Shown here: positions 1 to 8,471 of the stretch, piece after piece
How positions within the stretch are numbered: the first letter of the stretch is position 1
Layout of the letters: each line of letters starts with the position of its first letter
DNA from: Actinophytocola sp.
GTDB lineage: Bacteria > Actinomycetota > Actinomycetes > Mycobacteriales > Pseudonocardiaceae
Direction of reading: 5' to 3'
Length of the DNA: 64,000 bases
Assembly: GCF_009379765.1 (NCBI RefSeq)
Contig: NZ_WHTD01000003.1
Coordinates: 51,512-115,511, forward strand
Notes under the pieces: model-generated
What the model saw: only the letters and a program-made list of their open reading frames with translations
Told to the model about the DNA's origin: nothing
The model's database searches: none
Program-made: the position numbers and the translations under genes

Positions 1-120
1 GCCGGCGTCGCCCGCGCGGCGCTCCCCGGTGGGGGTGAGCGGGAGGTCGGTCCTGCCGGTGTGCCGGCCGGTGCGCGACCACTCGGTCTCGCCGTGCCGC
101 AACAGGTACAGCGCGGTCAT
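1..120 (-). CDS. histidine phosphatase family protein (5' part, runs off the window)
   Basis: The first 40 residues of a phosphoglycerate mutase-like (histidine phosphatase) protein are visible; the rest lies beyond base 1. The catalytic RHGET motif sits at residues 8-12, right behind a short hydrophobic beta strand, as in this superfamily, and is followed by the usual N-terminal stretch with TGRTDLPLT and GERRA. The ATG at 118-120 is preceded by an AGGAG about eight bases upstream. The family includes phosphoglycerate mutases, alpha-ribazole phosphatases and phosphatases of unknown substrate, and the visible part does not tell them apart. The gene is too short in the window to be caught by ORF length, but motif and start agree. 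Confidence 0.8.
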   Translation of the reverse strand, partial: MTALYLLRHGETEWSRTGRHTGRTDLPLTPTGERRAGDAG

Positions 121-269
121 GTGGCATCTCCTGCCGGTCGTGGTTGGCTTGCCACCGTAAAGCAGGAGGCGGCCCGTGGCAGGACCGCACCGGCGACCGG
201 CTCAGCGGCGGGTCGGGTCGGCCAGGGCGCCGGTGAGAAGTGGAGCCCATAGGCCGGCCGCACACGCCG

Positions 270-1250
270 CCGAGGTCGCCCCGGCCCTGGACGTCGAGCC
301 GGCGTCGGTGCGGGTGCTCGGCCCGCACGTCGGCGGGGGCTTCGGCGGCAAGGCGTTCGTCTGGTCGCCGGTCCTGTTCGCCGCCGCGGCGGCCCGCAGG
401 CTCGGCCGGCCGGTCAAGATCGCTGTCACCCGCGAGCAACTCCACACCGTCACCGGCCACGGCGCGGAGCTGACCCAGACGATCACCCTCGGCGCCGCCA
501 GGGACGGCACCCTCGGCGCGGTGCGCTTCGACGCGATCTCCGAGCACGAGAGCGAGGATCCGGGCAACCGGGCGATCCTGAACTTCTACCGGATGCCCAA
601 CATCCACGTCGGACTCCGCTCGATGAGCCTGGACCTCCCGCAGCAGACGATCATGCGCGCGCCCGGCGACGAGGCCGGCTCGTTCGCCTACGCGTGCGCG
701 ATGGACGAGCTGGCCGGCCGGCTCGGCCTGGACCCGGTCGACCTTCGGCTGCGGAACTACCTCACGACGTCGTTGAAGGACGGGCTTCCGGTGTCCAGCA
801 AGCATCTCGACGAGTGCTACCGGGTCGGCGCGCGCGAGTTCGGCTGGGCGGCGCGCCACCGGACGCCGGGGTCGGTCCGCGACGGCGACTGGTTCGTCGG
901 GGTGGGGATGGCCACCGGCGTCTTCGGCGCCGACCTCGAGCGCCGCCCTCGGGGCGATCGGTTCCGGCGGCACGGCGACCGTGACCGCGGCGGTCCACGA
1001 CACGGCGGCGACCGGGCGGATCGCCAACGCCAACCTCGCCGACTACCTGATCCCGGTCAACGCCGACATCCCGGGCATCGGCGTGCGGTTCCTCGACCAC
1101 CCGGACCCGAACGTCTCCGCCGTCGGCGCCCGCGGTCTCGGCGAGCTCGGCACCATCGGGTCGGCGGCCGCGATCGCCAACGCCGTCCAACACGCCACCG
1201 GCATCCGCGTCCGCGACCTGCCGATCACGCCCGACAAGCTGCTCCGGTGA
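270..1250 (+). pseudogene. xanthine dehydrogenase/aldehyde oxidase molybdopterin subunit remnant
   Basis: This is a decayed fragment of the large molybdopterin-binding subunit of a xanthine dehydrogenase/aldehyde oxidase family enzyme, normally around 700-780 residues. Recognisable pieces are GPHVGGGFGGK near 319-351, the MRAPGDEAG substrate-pocket region near 655-675, LDPVDLRLRN near 728-757, and the C-terminal end with NANLADY, PVNADIP, GARGLGELG and LPITPDKLL up to 1250. The N-terminal third is absent. Between about 945 and 1025 the frame changes and a large internal piece is missing, because the GVGMATG block runs within a few codons into the final domain. No FAD or iron-sulphur subunit gene is nearby. 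The enzyme cannot be functional; I infer old deletion rather than sequence error. Confidence 0.75.
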
Positions 1251-1308
1251 ACGAGCTTGCGAGTGAATCATTGGTACAGGGCGAGCTTGCGAGTGGACAT
1301 TGGTACGG
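1250..1308 (+). repeat. interspersed repeat A, two diverged copies
   Basis: Two head-to-tail copies of a short element with the core GCGAGCTTGCGAGTG lie directly behind the stop of the xanthine dehydrogenase remnant. Each copy ends in a TTGGTAC box that resembles the GTGTCAC box of the copies at 18866-19005 and 59697-59771. The element separates the remnant from the HxlR gene. Confidence 0.6.
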
Positions 1309-1314
1309 AGCGGC

Positions 1315-1647
1315 TCACCCGCGTTCGCGCGACTCGATCCTGGCCATGTTCCGCTCGCCCCACTCGCCCAGCGGCAGCAGCGCCGTGTTGAGCGAGGCGC
1401 CGTAGTCGGTCATCGAGTAGTCCACCCGGGGCGGCACCTGGCGGTAGACCTCGCGGTGCACGAGCCCGTCGGCCTCCATCTGGCGTAGCTGCTGGATGAG
1501 CATCTTCTCGGTGATGCCGGAGACCAGCCGGCGCAGCTCGCCGAAGCGGCACGGGCCGTGCGCGTGCAGCGCCCAGAGGATGAGCGGCTTCCACTTGCCG
1601 CCGACGACGTCGATGGCGGCGTCCAGGCCGCAGCTGTACTCCCGCAT
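1315..1647 (-). CDS. HxlR-family winged-helix transcriptional regulator
   Basis: A 110-residue cytoplasmic DNA-binding protein of the usual HxlR length. The N-terminal pattern (Cys6 followed by VVGGKWKPLILW), the GPCRFGEL helix and the recognition segment SGITEKMLIQQLRQME are typical; the C-terminal wing carries VDYSMTDYG and a LPLGEWGE helix. The ATG at 1645-1647 follows AAAGGT. HxlR proteins usually repress or activate a divergent redox or detoxification gene. Here the divergent gene is the imine-reductase remnant at 1723, so the regulator may have lost its target. Inverted repeats sit in the 75-bp intergenic region. The family call is firm; the inducing signal is unknown. Confidence 0.9.
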   Translation of the reverse strand: MREYSCGLDAAIDVVGGKWKPLILWALHAHGPCRFGELRRLVSGITEKMLIQQLRQMEADGLVHREVYRQVPPRVDYSMTDYGASLNTALLPLGEWGERNMARIESRERG

Positions 1648-1648
1648 T

Positions 1649-1690
1649 ACTTACCTTTCGGTGAGTATTGCACTTTCAAGTCGGTACTCA
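1649..1690. promoter_or_regulatory. candidate HxlR operator between divergent genes
   Basis: Two overlapping inverted repeats lie in the divergent intergenic region. One has arms ACTTACC and GGTGAGT (1649-1666, one mismatch). The other has arms TGAGTA and TACTCA (1662-1690, 17-base spacer). They sit directly upstream of the HxlR start codon, where autoregulation would be expected. The assignment is by position and symmetry only. Confidence 0.35.
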
Positions 1691-1722
1691 TTCATCGTAA
1701 AGCTTCGGCCGAAGATCGAGGC

Positions 1723-1983
1723 ATGACTTCTGTGACCGTGCTCGGCCTGGGCAGGACGGGCCGCGCACTGGCCGGCGCGCTGCCCGCGCGGGTGCCGTCC
1801 TACCTCGACGGCGGCATCATGGCCATCCCGTCGATGATCGCCACGCCGGGTGCCGTGCTGCTCCACAGCGGCCCGCTTTCCTCGTTTCGTCGAGTGGCGG
1901 CCGGTGATCGAGCTCTTGTTGTCGGACCCCTCGGCTACGTTGCGCCCATGAGAGCAGCCGGCCCCCACGTCGCTGGTCCCTGA
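1723..1983 (+). pseudogene. NAD(P)-binding imine reductase / 6-phosphogluconate dehydrogenase-like remnant
   Basis: The first residues MTSVTVLGLGRTGRALAGAL form a Rossmann strand with the dinucleotide-binding GLGRTG motif. The frame then jumps straight to YLDGGIMAIPSMIATPGAV, which in imine reductases lies more than 80 residues later; the LLHSG that follows also fits. Roughly one domain has therefore been lost in frame. After about codon 52 the sequence no longer resembles the family, and the C-terminal helical domain is absent. Its place opposite the HxlR regulator is a common arrangement for such oxidoreductases. Non-functional by inference. I am fairly sure of the family from the two motifs. 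Confidence 0.65.
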
Positions 1984-2082
1984 CCCGACGGTGCAGACGG
2001 ACCACCGCATCTGGTTCGACAGACTACGACCTGTGAGAAACGACGGTCGGCACGAGCCGAGCATGGAAGGGGATGGGGCCCG

Positions 2083-2685
2083 ATGGGCTTCTGGGGCAGT
2101 TTCGTCGTCTGTCGCTCACTGGAGGAGCTCCCGGCGCTGATGCCGGCTCTCGAGGCCTTCGAGGTGGATCCGGCCGGTGACTTCGCGGAGCCGTGGCGTG
2201 TCTGGCGCGTGTGGACACGTACGCGCTCGTTGCCCGCGGACACCTTCGATGTGCTGACGGCGTCCTCGCGAGGGCCTGTCCTGATCGGAAAGATCGTGGC
2301 CAGCAGCGGCGCACAGGTCAGGGCGATCAGCGCACCCTCAGGTCCGTGGGAGACATACCTACACCTCGAGTCGCTCCTGAGCTACGTGGTCGTGCCGTGG
2401 GCCCCGTTCGACGAGGACGGCAACCCGTTGGATGACGACGCCCTCAAGGAACAGAATGCGAGGTACGAGCGTGAGGTAGCGGCTGTGCGGGAGGAACTCT
2501 TGGCGTCGGCGCACATGGGTATCGAGGCTGCCCGACGAGCGGCCTCCTGGGCACGCGACGCCGGTCTGGTACCGGCACCCGACGACGATCTCAGGCGAGT
2601 CCTCGACAGCCGGTCGGTGTTCGTCGAGGAGACCTTCTTCGAACTCCTGCGCCGGCTCGGGTTGCCCGAGGTTCGCGAGAAGTGA
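2083..2685 (+). CDS. hypothetical protein, 200 aa
   Basis: I do not recognise this protein. It begins MGFWGSFVVCRS, has no signal peptide or membrane segment, and is acidic with two long helical stretches (about residues 118-150 and 155-195). The start follows a purine-rich GGAAGGGGATGGGG at a suitable distance. Codon use and GC match the neighbours. Proteins opening with a similar MGFWG motif occur in streptomycetes, often in polymorphic-toxin or immunity-like settings, but nothing around it (superoxide dismutase on the right, remnants on the left) supports that role here. It stands alone, with about 100 bp in front and 160 bp behind. Coding status is likely, function unknown. Confidence 0.7.
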   Translation: MGFWGSFVVCRSLEELPALMPALEAFEVDPAGDFAEPWRVWRVWTRTRSLPADTFDVLTASSRGPVLIGKIVASSGAQVRAISAPSGPWETYLHLESLLSYVVVPWAPFDEDGNPLDDDALKEQNARYEREVAAVREELLASAHMGIEAARRAASWARDAGLVPAPDDDLRRVLDSRSVFVEETFFELLRRLGLPEVREK

Positions 2686-2845
2686 ACAGAAGCCTCCGCA
2701 CAGCCGTTCGTCGCCGACCAGGGCCGGTGTAGAGCATCAGGACATGCCGGCCGCTTCATGGCGCCGCCGGCCTTGGCGACAACGAGAAACGGCGCCCACC
2801 ACGGAAGGTGTCTCCGCTGGTCAGCGCCGTTCTCAGGCCTTGGCC

Positions 2846-3253
2846 TCAGCCGCTCTTGGTCTCCCAGAAGATCTTGTCGATCTCGGCGATCAGGTCCAGC
2901 AGCTCCTGACCCTTGGCCGGGTCCATGGAGCCCTTGGTCCCGGCCGCGCCCGCGGCCTTCGTGGCCTTGTTGACCAGTTCGTGCAGCTGCGGGTACTTCT
3001 CGAAGTGCGGTGGCTTGAAGTAGTCCGTCCACAGGACCCACAGGTGGTGCTTCACCAGCTCGCTGCGCTGCTCCGCGATGAGGATCGCGCGCGTGCGGAA
3101 CTCCGGGTCCTCGTTGTCCTGGTACTTCTGCTGGATGGCCTTCACCGACTCGGCCTCGATGCGGGCCTGCGCCGGGTCGTACACACCGCAGGGGAGGTCG
3201 CAGTGTGCGGTGGCCTCCAGGCGTGGGCCGAGAATGCGCGACAGGAGTCGCAT
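2846..3253 (-). CDS. sodN: nickel superoxide dismutase precursor
   Basis: Disproportionates superoxide to oxygen and hydrogen peroxide in the cytoplasm, using a nickel ion. The 135-residue precursor has a 16-residue leader ending EATA, followed by the nickel hook HCDLPCGVYDP, in which the His that becomes residue 1 and two Cys bind the metal after the leader is removed. The four-helix-bundle remainder includes HHLWVLWTDYFKPPHFEKYP and a C-terminal IDKIFWETK. Length and motifs match streptomycete SodN. The ATG at 3251-3253 has a textbook AGGAGGAAAG site. The maturation protease gene sodX is divergent, with about 80 bp between. In other actinomycetes sodN is nickel-induced through Nur; I did not identify a Nur box. 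Confidence 0.97.
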   Translation of the reverse strand: MRLLSRILGPRLEATAHCDLPCGVYDPAQARIEAESVKAIQQKYQDNEDPEFRTRAILIAEQRSELVKHHLWVLWTDYFKPPHFEKYPQLHELVNKATKAAGAAGTKGSMDPAKGQELLDLIAEIDKIFWETKSG

Positions 3254-3322
3254 CTTTCCTCCTGAACAGGTTGACGCTCCGACGGTTTGGACACTACTCC
3301 CGGCATGCTGTGCGGACACGGC

Positions 3323-3338
3323 GGAGGTGATCTGACTG
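3323..3338 (+). promoter_or_regulatory. ribosome binding site that selects a CTG start for sodX
   Basis: GGAGGTGA at 3323-3330 is almost fully complementary to the 3' end of 16S rRNA and lies five bases upstream of CTG 3336. The in-frame stop TGA at 3333-3335 excludes any longer start, and the next standard start in frame (GTG 3375) lacks a Shine-Dalgarno sequence. Confidence 0.7.
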
Positions 3339-3656
3339 AACCGGCTCGGCTGGCTGCCCTACCGGCGCATTCGGGTGCGTGGCCCCTCGATGGCGCCGAC
3401 GCTCAGGGACGGCGACGTCGTGCTCGCGCGGCGCGGCAGCCGGGCTCGACCGGGCGACATGGTGGTGGTCACGTGGGGGACCCGACCCGGGCAGCTGTCG
3501 ATCAAGCGGGCGGTCCGGCCGGAACAGGGCGGCTGGTTCGTCGTCGGCGACAACGACCTCGCCTCGACCGACTCCCGAGAGCTCGGTGCCGCGGCCGTCC
3601 ACGGTGTGATCACCTGGCGCGTGTGGCCCCGGCCGAAGAAGCTAGGCCGACCGTAG
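3336..3656 (+). CDS. sodX: SodX, nickel superoxide dismutase maturation protease (CTG start proposed)
   Basis: A small signal-peptidase-like (S26/S24) protease that removes the SodN leader. Counting from the proposed start, Ser18 in RGPSMAPTL and Lys57 in LSIKR form the Ser-Lys dyad; GDNDLAST and the final RVWP are also family features. The usual first choice would be the GTG at 3375, but that begins inside the conserved block before GPSMAPT. A perfect GGAGGTGA (3323-3330) lies five bases before CTG 3336, an in-frame TGA (3333-3335) directly precedes that CTG, and no ATG, GTG or TTG exists between. I therefore propose a CTG start giving 106 residues. The 3' end overlaps the epimerase gene by 15 bp, tail to tail. 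Confidence 0.82.
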   Translation: MNRLGWLPYRRIRVRGPSMAPTLRDGDVVLARRGSRARPGDMVVVTWGTRPGQLSIKRAVRPEQGGWFVVGDNDLASTDSRELGAAAVHGVITWRVWPRPKKLGRP

Positions 3657-4244
3657 CCGTCGGTACAGGTCCAGGCAGTCGGCGTACCGGGGGAGCAGGC
3701 CGGCCTTCTCCGCCTCGGCGAGCCCCGGCGCGGCCCTGTCCTTGTCCGACATGATCACCTCGATGTCCGCGGGCCAGGGCAGGTCGAGCGCCGGGTCCAG
3801 CGGGTTGAGACCGTGCTCGCCGGCCGGGTCGTAGCCGGTGGAGCAGAGATACGAGACGACCGTGTCGTCCTCGAGCGCCATGATCCCGTGCGCCACGCCC
3901 TCCGGCATGTACACGGCCCGGAAGTCGACCGGGTCCAGCCGCACCGCGTCCCACCGGCCGAACGTCGGCGACCCGACCCGGATGTCGACGACGATGTCGA
4001 GGAGGGCGCCCTGCGGGCAGTGGACGTACTTCGCCTGGCTGGGCGGGACGTCGGCGAAGTGCAGGCCGCGGATGGTGCCGCGGCGTGACTTGCTGTGGTT
4101 GGTCTGCGCGATCCGCAACGGGTGCCCGACGGCCTTGACGAACGGCTCCTCGAGATACGGGCAGACGAACAGCCCGCGGTCGTCGGGGAACACCCGGGGG
4201 GTGAACTCGAACGCGCCCGGTACCGCCAGTTCCCGCACATCCAT
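3642..4244 (-). CDS. dTDP-4-dehydrorhamnose 3,5-epimerase family protein
   Basis: A 200-residue RmlC-type cupin that epimerises C3 and/or C5 of dTDP-4-keto-6-deoxyhexoses. Visible family features are FPDDRG near the N-terminus, QTNHSKSRRGTIRGLHF with the catalytic His, KYVHCPQGALLDIVVDIR, and YMPEGVAHGI. The start could be GTG 4253 or ATG 4244; I take the ATG because MDVRELAVPGAFEF matches the normal N-terminus. Neither has a clear Shine-Dalgarno sequence, so leaderless translation is possible. No rmlA, rmlB or rmlD is nearby. The gene may serve rhamnose synthesis or be an antibiotic-sugar epimerase (EvaD/StrM-like), and the sequence alone does not decide between mono- and bifunctional epimerisation. 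Confidence 0.9.
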   Translation of the reverse strand: MDVRELAVPGAFEFTPRVFPDDRGLFVCPYLEEPFVKAVGHPLRIAQTNHSKSRRGTIRGLHFADVPPSQAKYVHCPQGALLDIVVDIRVGSPTFGRWDAVRLDPVDFRAVYMPEGVAHGIMALEDDTVVSYLCSTGYDPAGEHGLNPLDPALDLPWPADIEVIMSDKDRAAPGLAEAEKAGLLPRYADCLDLYRRLRSA

Positions 4245-4459
4245 GTGACGCACAGTACTGGCCCCGGCCGGTCACCCCGGTCGGCGGACCTGTCACACTG
4301 TGGTCACCGCAGCGTCCGCGGTTGCCCGCCAACAATCCGCGGGTGGCCGACCGGCCGGCAGTCGAGATGCGTCGACAACACCCGATCGATGCTCCATCAC
4401 GCCGCGACCCCGCGGGGCTACTTTCTGTTCCCCCCGCTTCGGCCCGTTGGAGGGACGCA

Positions 4460-5656
4460 ATGACCACCGTGAACGACCCGCTCGTGCAGCCCGACCTGAA
4501 CGCTCCCGTCACCGACGACGAGATCTTCCGAGCCCACGAGGGCGGCAAGCTCGACGTCGCGGTGACCAGCCCGATCGCCGACCCGCGCGCGCTGTCGATC
4601 GTCTACACCCCCGGCGTGGCCAAGGTCAGCCGGGCGATCGCCGAGGACGCGGAGCTGGCGAAGAAGTACACCTGGACCAACCGCCTCGTCGCCGTGGTCA
4701 GCGACGGCACCGCCGTGCTGGGCCTCGGCGACATCGGCGCCCGCGCCGCGCTCCCGGTCATGGAGGGCAAGTCCGCGCTGTTCAAGACCTTCGGCGGGCT
4801 CAACTCGATCCCGCTGGTGCTCGACACCACCGACGTCGACGAGATCGTCGAGACCGTCGTGCGGCTGCGCCCGTCCTTCGGCGCGGTCAACCTCGAGGAC
4901 ATCGCCGCGCCGCGGTGCTTCGAGATCGAGAAGCGGCTCATCGAGGCGCTGGACTGCCCGGTCATGCACGACGACCAGCACGGCACCGCGATCATCCTGC
5001 TGGCCGCGCTGCGCGGCGCCAACACCGTGCTCGACCGGCCGATCGAGAACGAGCGGATCGTCATCGCGGGCGCCGGCGCGTCCGGCGTGGCCTGCGCGAA
5101 CTTCCTGCTCTCCGCCGGGGCCGGCGAGGTCGTCGTGGTCGACTCGCGGGGCATCATCCACGAGGGCCGCGAGGGGCTGAACCCGGTGAAGGCCGAGCTC
5201 GCCACCCGCACGAACAGCGCCGGCCTCACCGGCGGGCTGGCCGAGGCGATCGACGGCGCGGACGTGTTCGTCGGCCTGTCCGGCTCGACCGTGCCGGAGG
5301 ACCTGATCGCGACGATGGCACCGAAGTCGATCGTGTTCGCGCTGTCGAACCCCGACCCGGAGATCCACCCGGACGTGGCACGCCGGCATGCCGCGATCGT
5401 GGCGACCGGCCGAAGCGACTTCCCCAACCAGATCAACAACTCGCTGGCGTTCCCCGGCGTGTTCCGCGGGGCGCTCGACGCGGGCGCGCGGCGGATCACC
5501 GAGCGGATGAAGATGGCCGCCTCGGACGCCATCGCGGCGGTCGCGGCGGAGGATCTCTCGGCCGACTACATCGTGCCCAGCGGCGTCGACCCGCGGGTCG
5601 CGCCCGAGGTCGCGGCGGCAGTCGCACAGGCGGCCAGGGAGGACGGGGTAGCCTGA
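4460..5656 (+). CDS. malic enzyme, NAD(P)-dependent
   Basis: Converts malate to pyruvate and CO2 with reduction of NAD(P). The 398-residue protein has the N-terminal malic domain (YTPGVAKVSRAI, TNRLVAVVSDGTAVLGLGD, MEGKSALFK) and then the dinucleotide domain. The metal- and substrate-binding stretch EDIAAPRCFEIE, the DDQHGTA motif and the Rossmann GAGASGVA are all present, and ALSNPDPE and FPNQINNSL follow as in bacterial malic enzymes. The length fits the short prokaryotic class without a phosphotransacetylase tail. ATG 4460 is chosen because GGAGGGAC lies seven bases upstream; longer in-frame starts would only add non-conserved sequence. Cofactor preference is not resolved by eye. It appears monocistronic, with a 215-bp upstream region. 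Confidence 0.95.
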   Translation: MTTVNDPLVQPDLNAPVTDDEIFRAHEGGKLDVAVTSPIADPRALSIVYTPGVAKVSRAIAEDAELAKKYTWTNRLVAVVSDGTAVLGLGDIGARAALPVMEGKSALFKTFGGLNSIPLVLDTTDVDEIVETVVRLRPSFGAVNLEDIAAPRCFEIEKRLIEALDCPVMHDDQHGTAIILLAALRGANTVLDRPIENERIVIAGAGASGVACANFLLSAGAGEVVVVDSRGIIHEGREGLNPVKAELATRTNSAGLTGGLAEAIDGADVFVGLSGSTVPEDLIATMAPKSIVFALSNPDPEIHPDVARRHAAIVATGRSDFPNQINNSLAFPGVFRGALDAGARRITERMKMAASDAIAAVAAEDLSADYIVPSGVDPRVAPEVAAAVAQAAREDGVA

Positions 5657-5719
5657 GCGTCGGCGGGAAGATCGGCGGCTACGCCCGGCCCGCCGGCATG
5701 CGGGCGAGAGGATGGCGCG

Positions 5720-8287
5720 GTGGCCGAGCATGTCGTGCGTACCGGCTTGCCCACGAATGAGGTGCCGGCCGGCGAGTTAGGCATGCCCGAGCTCGACGCC
5801 GCCGGCTTCGAACCACCGCTGGTCAACCACGTCACCAACGACGTGACCAGGCGCTTCCCGATCACCGACGCCGAGGATCTCGCCGAGCTCGGGCTGTGGA
5901 GCGTCGACATCGAGGCCGGTCACGCCCACTTCTCCGCGGGCCTGCGGGTGCTGTGCGGGTTACCCGACGACTGCACGGTCACCGACGCGATCGGCATGGT
6001 GCACGCCGAGGACCATGCGCTGCTGGCCGAGTTCCGGGCCGGCCTCCACACGCCGGACGGGCAGCCCGCCGAGATCGAGGTTCGGGACGCGGCCGGCCGG
6101 CGCACCTTCCAGCTCCGCGCCCGCTCCGAGCTCGACGCCGCCGGCCGCGTGGTGCGCGTCCGGGGCATCGTCCAGGACGTCACCCGGTTCCGCGAGGTCG
6201 AGCGGCGGGCGAGCCAGGACCGGCGGCTGTTCGGCGACGCGCAGCGGGTGGCCCGCCTGGGCACCTGGGAGTGGAACACCGCGACCGGCGAGTGCGTGTG
6301 GTCGTCGATGCTCTGCGAGCTGTTCGGGATCGACCCCGACACCCCGGTCACTTACACCGAGTACCTGAGCTTCGTGCACCCCGACGACCGCGCCTGGGTC
6401 GACGAGCGGTGGCGCGAGCTCGCCACCGACGGCCGGCCGATCGAGGTGGAGCACCGGGTGGTGCGGCCGGACGGCGCGCGCCGGGTGTTCAACTGCCGGG
6501 GCGCCGCGTTCGACCGTGGCGGCCAGATCATGATCGGCACCGCGCTGGACGTCACCGAGCAGCGCTACACCGAGACCCGGATGATGCGCTCGTCGCAGCG
6601 GTTCTCCGACCTCGTCGCCATCGCGCCGGTCGGCATCGGGCTGTTCGACGAGACCGAGCGGCTGGTCGACGCCAACGAGGCACTGTGCCGGCTGCTCGAG
6701 ATGGACCTCGAGCGGCTGCGCGGCCAGGCCGCCGCCGAGCTCGCCCACCCCACCGACCGCGCCGAGTCGCTGCTCGGCGTCCTCGACGAGAGCCGGCGCG
6801 CACGCACCGCCGCCGACCTGCGGGCGGGTCAGCGGGTGCTCGTCACCGCGTCGGGCAAGCCGGTGTACTGCGAGCTCGGCGTCACCGAGTCGGTCGCCGA
6901 CGACGGCCGGCGGTTCTGGCTCGTGGTGTTCTCCGACGTCACCGACCGGCGCCGGGCCGCGGAGCGGCTGCGCTACCAGGCCACCCACGACGAGCTCACC
7001 GGCCTGCCGGGGCGCGCCGCGGTCAACGAGCTGCTTGGCCAGCTGCTGGGCGGGCCCGAGGCCGACGCCGTCGCGCTGCTGTTCTGCGACGTCGACAACT
7101 TCAAGCGGGTCAACGACTCCCTCGGCCACGACGTCGGCGACGAGCTGATCATCGCGCTGGCCCGCAGGCTCGAGCGTGGGCTGCCGCCGTCCTGCACGCC
7201 GGCCCGCATGTCCGGCGACGAGTACGTGGTCATCTGCTCGGACGTGCACGAGGTCGGCGGCGTCGAGGCGCTCGCCAACCGGGTCGCCCGGCTGCTGCGG
7301 ACCGCGGTGCCGGTGCGCGGCCAGCTGCTGCGGGTGTCGGCCACGATCGGCGCGGCGGTCCCGAGCGGATCGGACACGTCCGCGGCCGACCTGCTGCGCT
7401 TCGCCGACGCGGCGATGTTCAACGCCAAGCGGCAGGGCACCGGGCGGGTGTCGCTGGCCAACGCCGAGCTGATCAAGAACGCGAACAGCCAGATGCTGCT
7501 CGAGGGCCAACTGCGGGACGCGATCTCGGGTGACGGCCTGGTGCTGCACTACCAGCCGGTGGTCGGGCCGGACGGCACGATCCTGTCCGCGGAGGCGCTG
7601 GTGCGCTGGCCGCACCCGGAGCGCGGGCTGCTCGCCCCCGGCGAGTTCCTGCCGGTCGCCGAGCAGGGCGACCTGATGCGCGAGCTGGACCGGTGGGTGC
7701 TGCGCACCGCGCTGGGCGAGGCGGCGAAGTGGCCGATGCTCGCCGGCGGCGTGCTCGGTGGCGGTCCTGGCGTGGCGGTCAACCTGGCCGGGCTCGTGCC
7801 GGGCGACCCGGAGTTCGTCGAGATCGTGTCCGCGGTCGTGGCCGAGACCGGCATCGCCTGGGACCGGGTGGTGCTGGAGCTGGTGGAGACCAGCCTGATC
7901 GACCTGCCGTCCCGCACCCGCTCGACGATGGCCGAGCTCGCCGACCGGGGCGTCCGGTTCGCCGTGGACGACTTCGGCACGGGCTACTCGTCGCTGGCGC
8001 GGCTCAAGGAGCTGCCGGCACAGATCATCAAGATCGACCGCGCGTTCGTGTCCGGCGTCGCCACCGAGGCGGCCGATTTCGCCGTGGTGCGGGCGCTGGT
8101 CGACATGGCCCGCGCGATGGGCCGCGCGTGCGTGGCGGAGGGCGTGGAGAACGAGTCGCAGTTCCATGTGCTGCGCAGCTTCGGGGTCGAGGCCTACCAG
8201 GGTTGGCTGCTGTCCCGGCCGGTGCCGGCCGCCGAGTTCCACGAGCTGCTGCAGCTGGGTCCGCTGCACGTCCCCACCGGCTCCTGA
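5720..8287 (+). CDS. PAS-PAS-PAS-GGDEF-EAL cyclic-di-GMP protein
   Basis: An 855-residue soluble signalling protein. Three PAS domains (about residues 55-160, 175-285 and 295-410) precede a GGDEF domain (about 420-575) and an EAL domain (about 590-845). The GGDEF signature reads SGDEY at residue 497, a first-position change often seen in weak or inactive cyclases. The EAL domain keeps its key parts: EALVRW at 624, VELVETS, and DDFGTGYSS at 749. I infer that phosphodiesterase activity is more likely than synthesis. There is no membrane segment, so input is probably cytosolic (ligand, redox or partner protein through the PAS domains). The GTG start at 5720 follows a GAGAGGATGG region. It is monocistronic after the malic enzyme. 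Confidence 0.92.
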   Translation: MAEHVVRTGLPTNEVPAGELGMPELDAAGFEPPLVNHVTNDVTRRFPITDAEDLAELGLWSVDIEAGHAHFSAGLRVLCGLPDDCTVTDAIGMVHAEDHALLAEFRAGLHTPDGQPAEIEVRDAAGRRTFQLRARSELDAAGRVVRVRGIVQDVTRFREVERRASQDRRLFGDAQRVARLGTWEWNTATGECVWSSMLCELFGIDPDTPVTYTEYLSFVHPDDRAWVDERWRELATDGRPIEVEHRVVRPDGARRVFNCRGAAFDRGGQIMIGTALDVTEQRYTETRMMRSSQRFSDLVAIAPVGIGLFDETERLVDANEALCRLLEMDLERLRGQAAAELAHPTDRAESLLGVLDESRRARTAADLRAGQRVLVTASGKPVYCELGVTESVADDGRRFWLVVFSDVTDRRRAAERLRYQATHDELTGLPGRAAVNELLGQLLGGPEADAVALLFCDVDNFKRVNDSLGHDVGDELIIALARRLERGLPPSCTPARMSGDEYVVICSDVHEVGGVEALANRVARLLRTAVPVRGQLLRVSATIGAAVPSGSDTSAADLLRFADAAMFNAKRQGTGRVSLANAELIKNANSQMLLEGQLRDAISGDGLVLHYQPVVGPDGTILSAEALVRWPHPERGLLAPGEFLPVAEQGDLMRELDRWVLRTALGEAAKWPMLAGGVLGGGPGVAVNLAGLVPGDPEFVEIVSAVVAETGIAWDRVVLELVETSLIDLPSRTRSTMAELADRGVRFAVDDFGTGYSSLARLKELPAQIIKIDRAFVSGVATEAADFAVVRALVDMARAMGRACVAEGVENESQFHVLRSFGVEAYQGWLLSRPVPAAEFHELLQLGPLHVPTGS

Positions 8288-8471
8288 GCGCGCTCGCCGG
8301 CTTCGAGATCGTCTCGACTTGGCAACGACTGGGCCGGTCGGCGCAACCCGATGGGCCGGGTGGCCGCCGCCAGATGTTGAGAAGCCCTGCCGTTGTCGGT
8401 CCCAGGGGCTAAGGTCGGGCGGACCTACGCGCGGCCGGCAGGTGGCCGTCTCGACCTGAGGAGTCTCGAGG

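Noticed and set aside
61..252. A plus-strand 63-codon frame at the left end
   Set aside because: Its left half is antisense to the histidine phosphatase start with the RHGET motif; the rest is intergenic.
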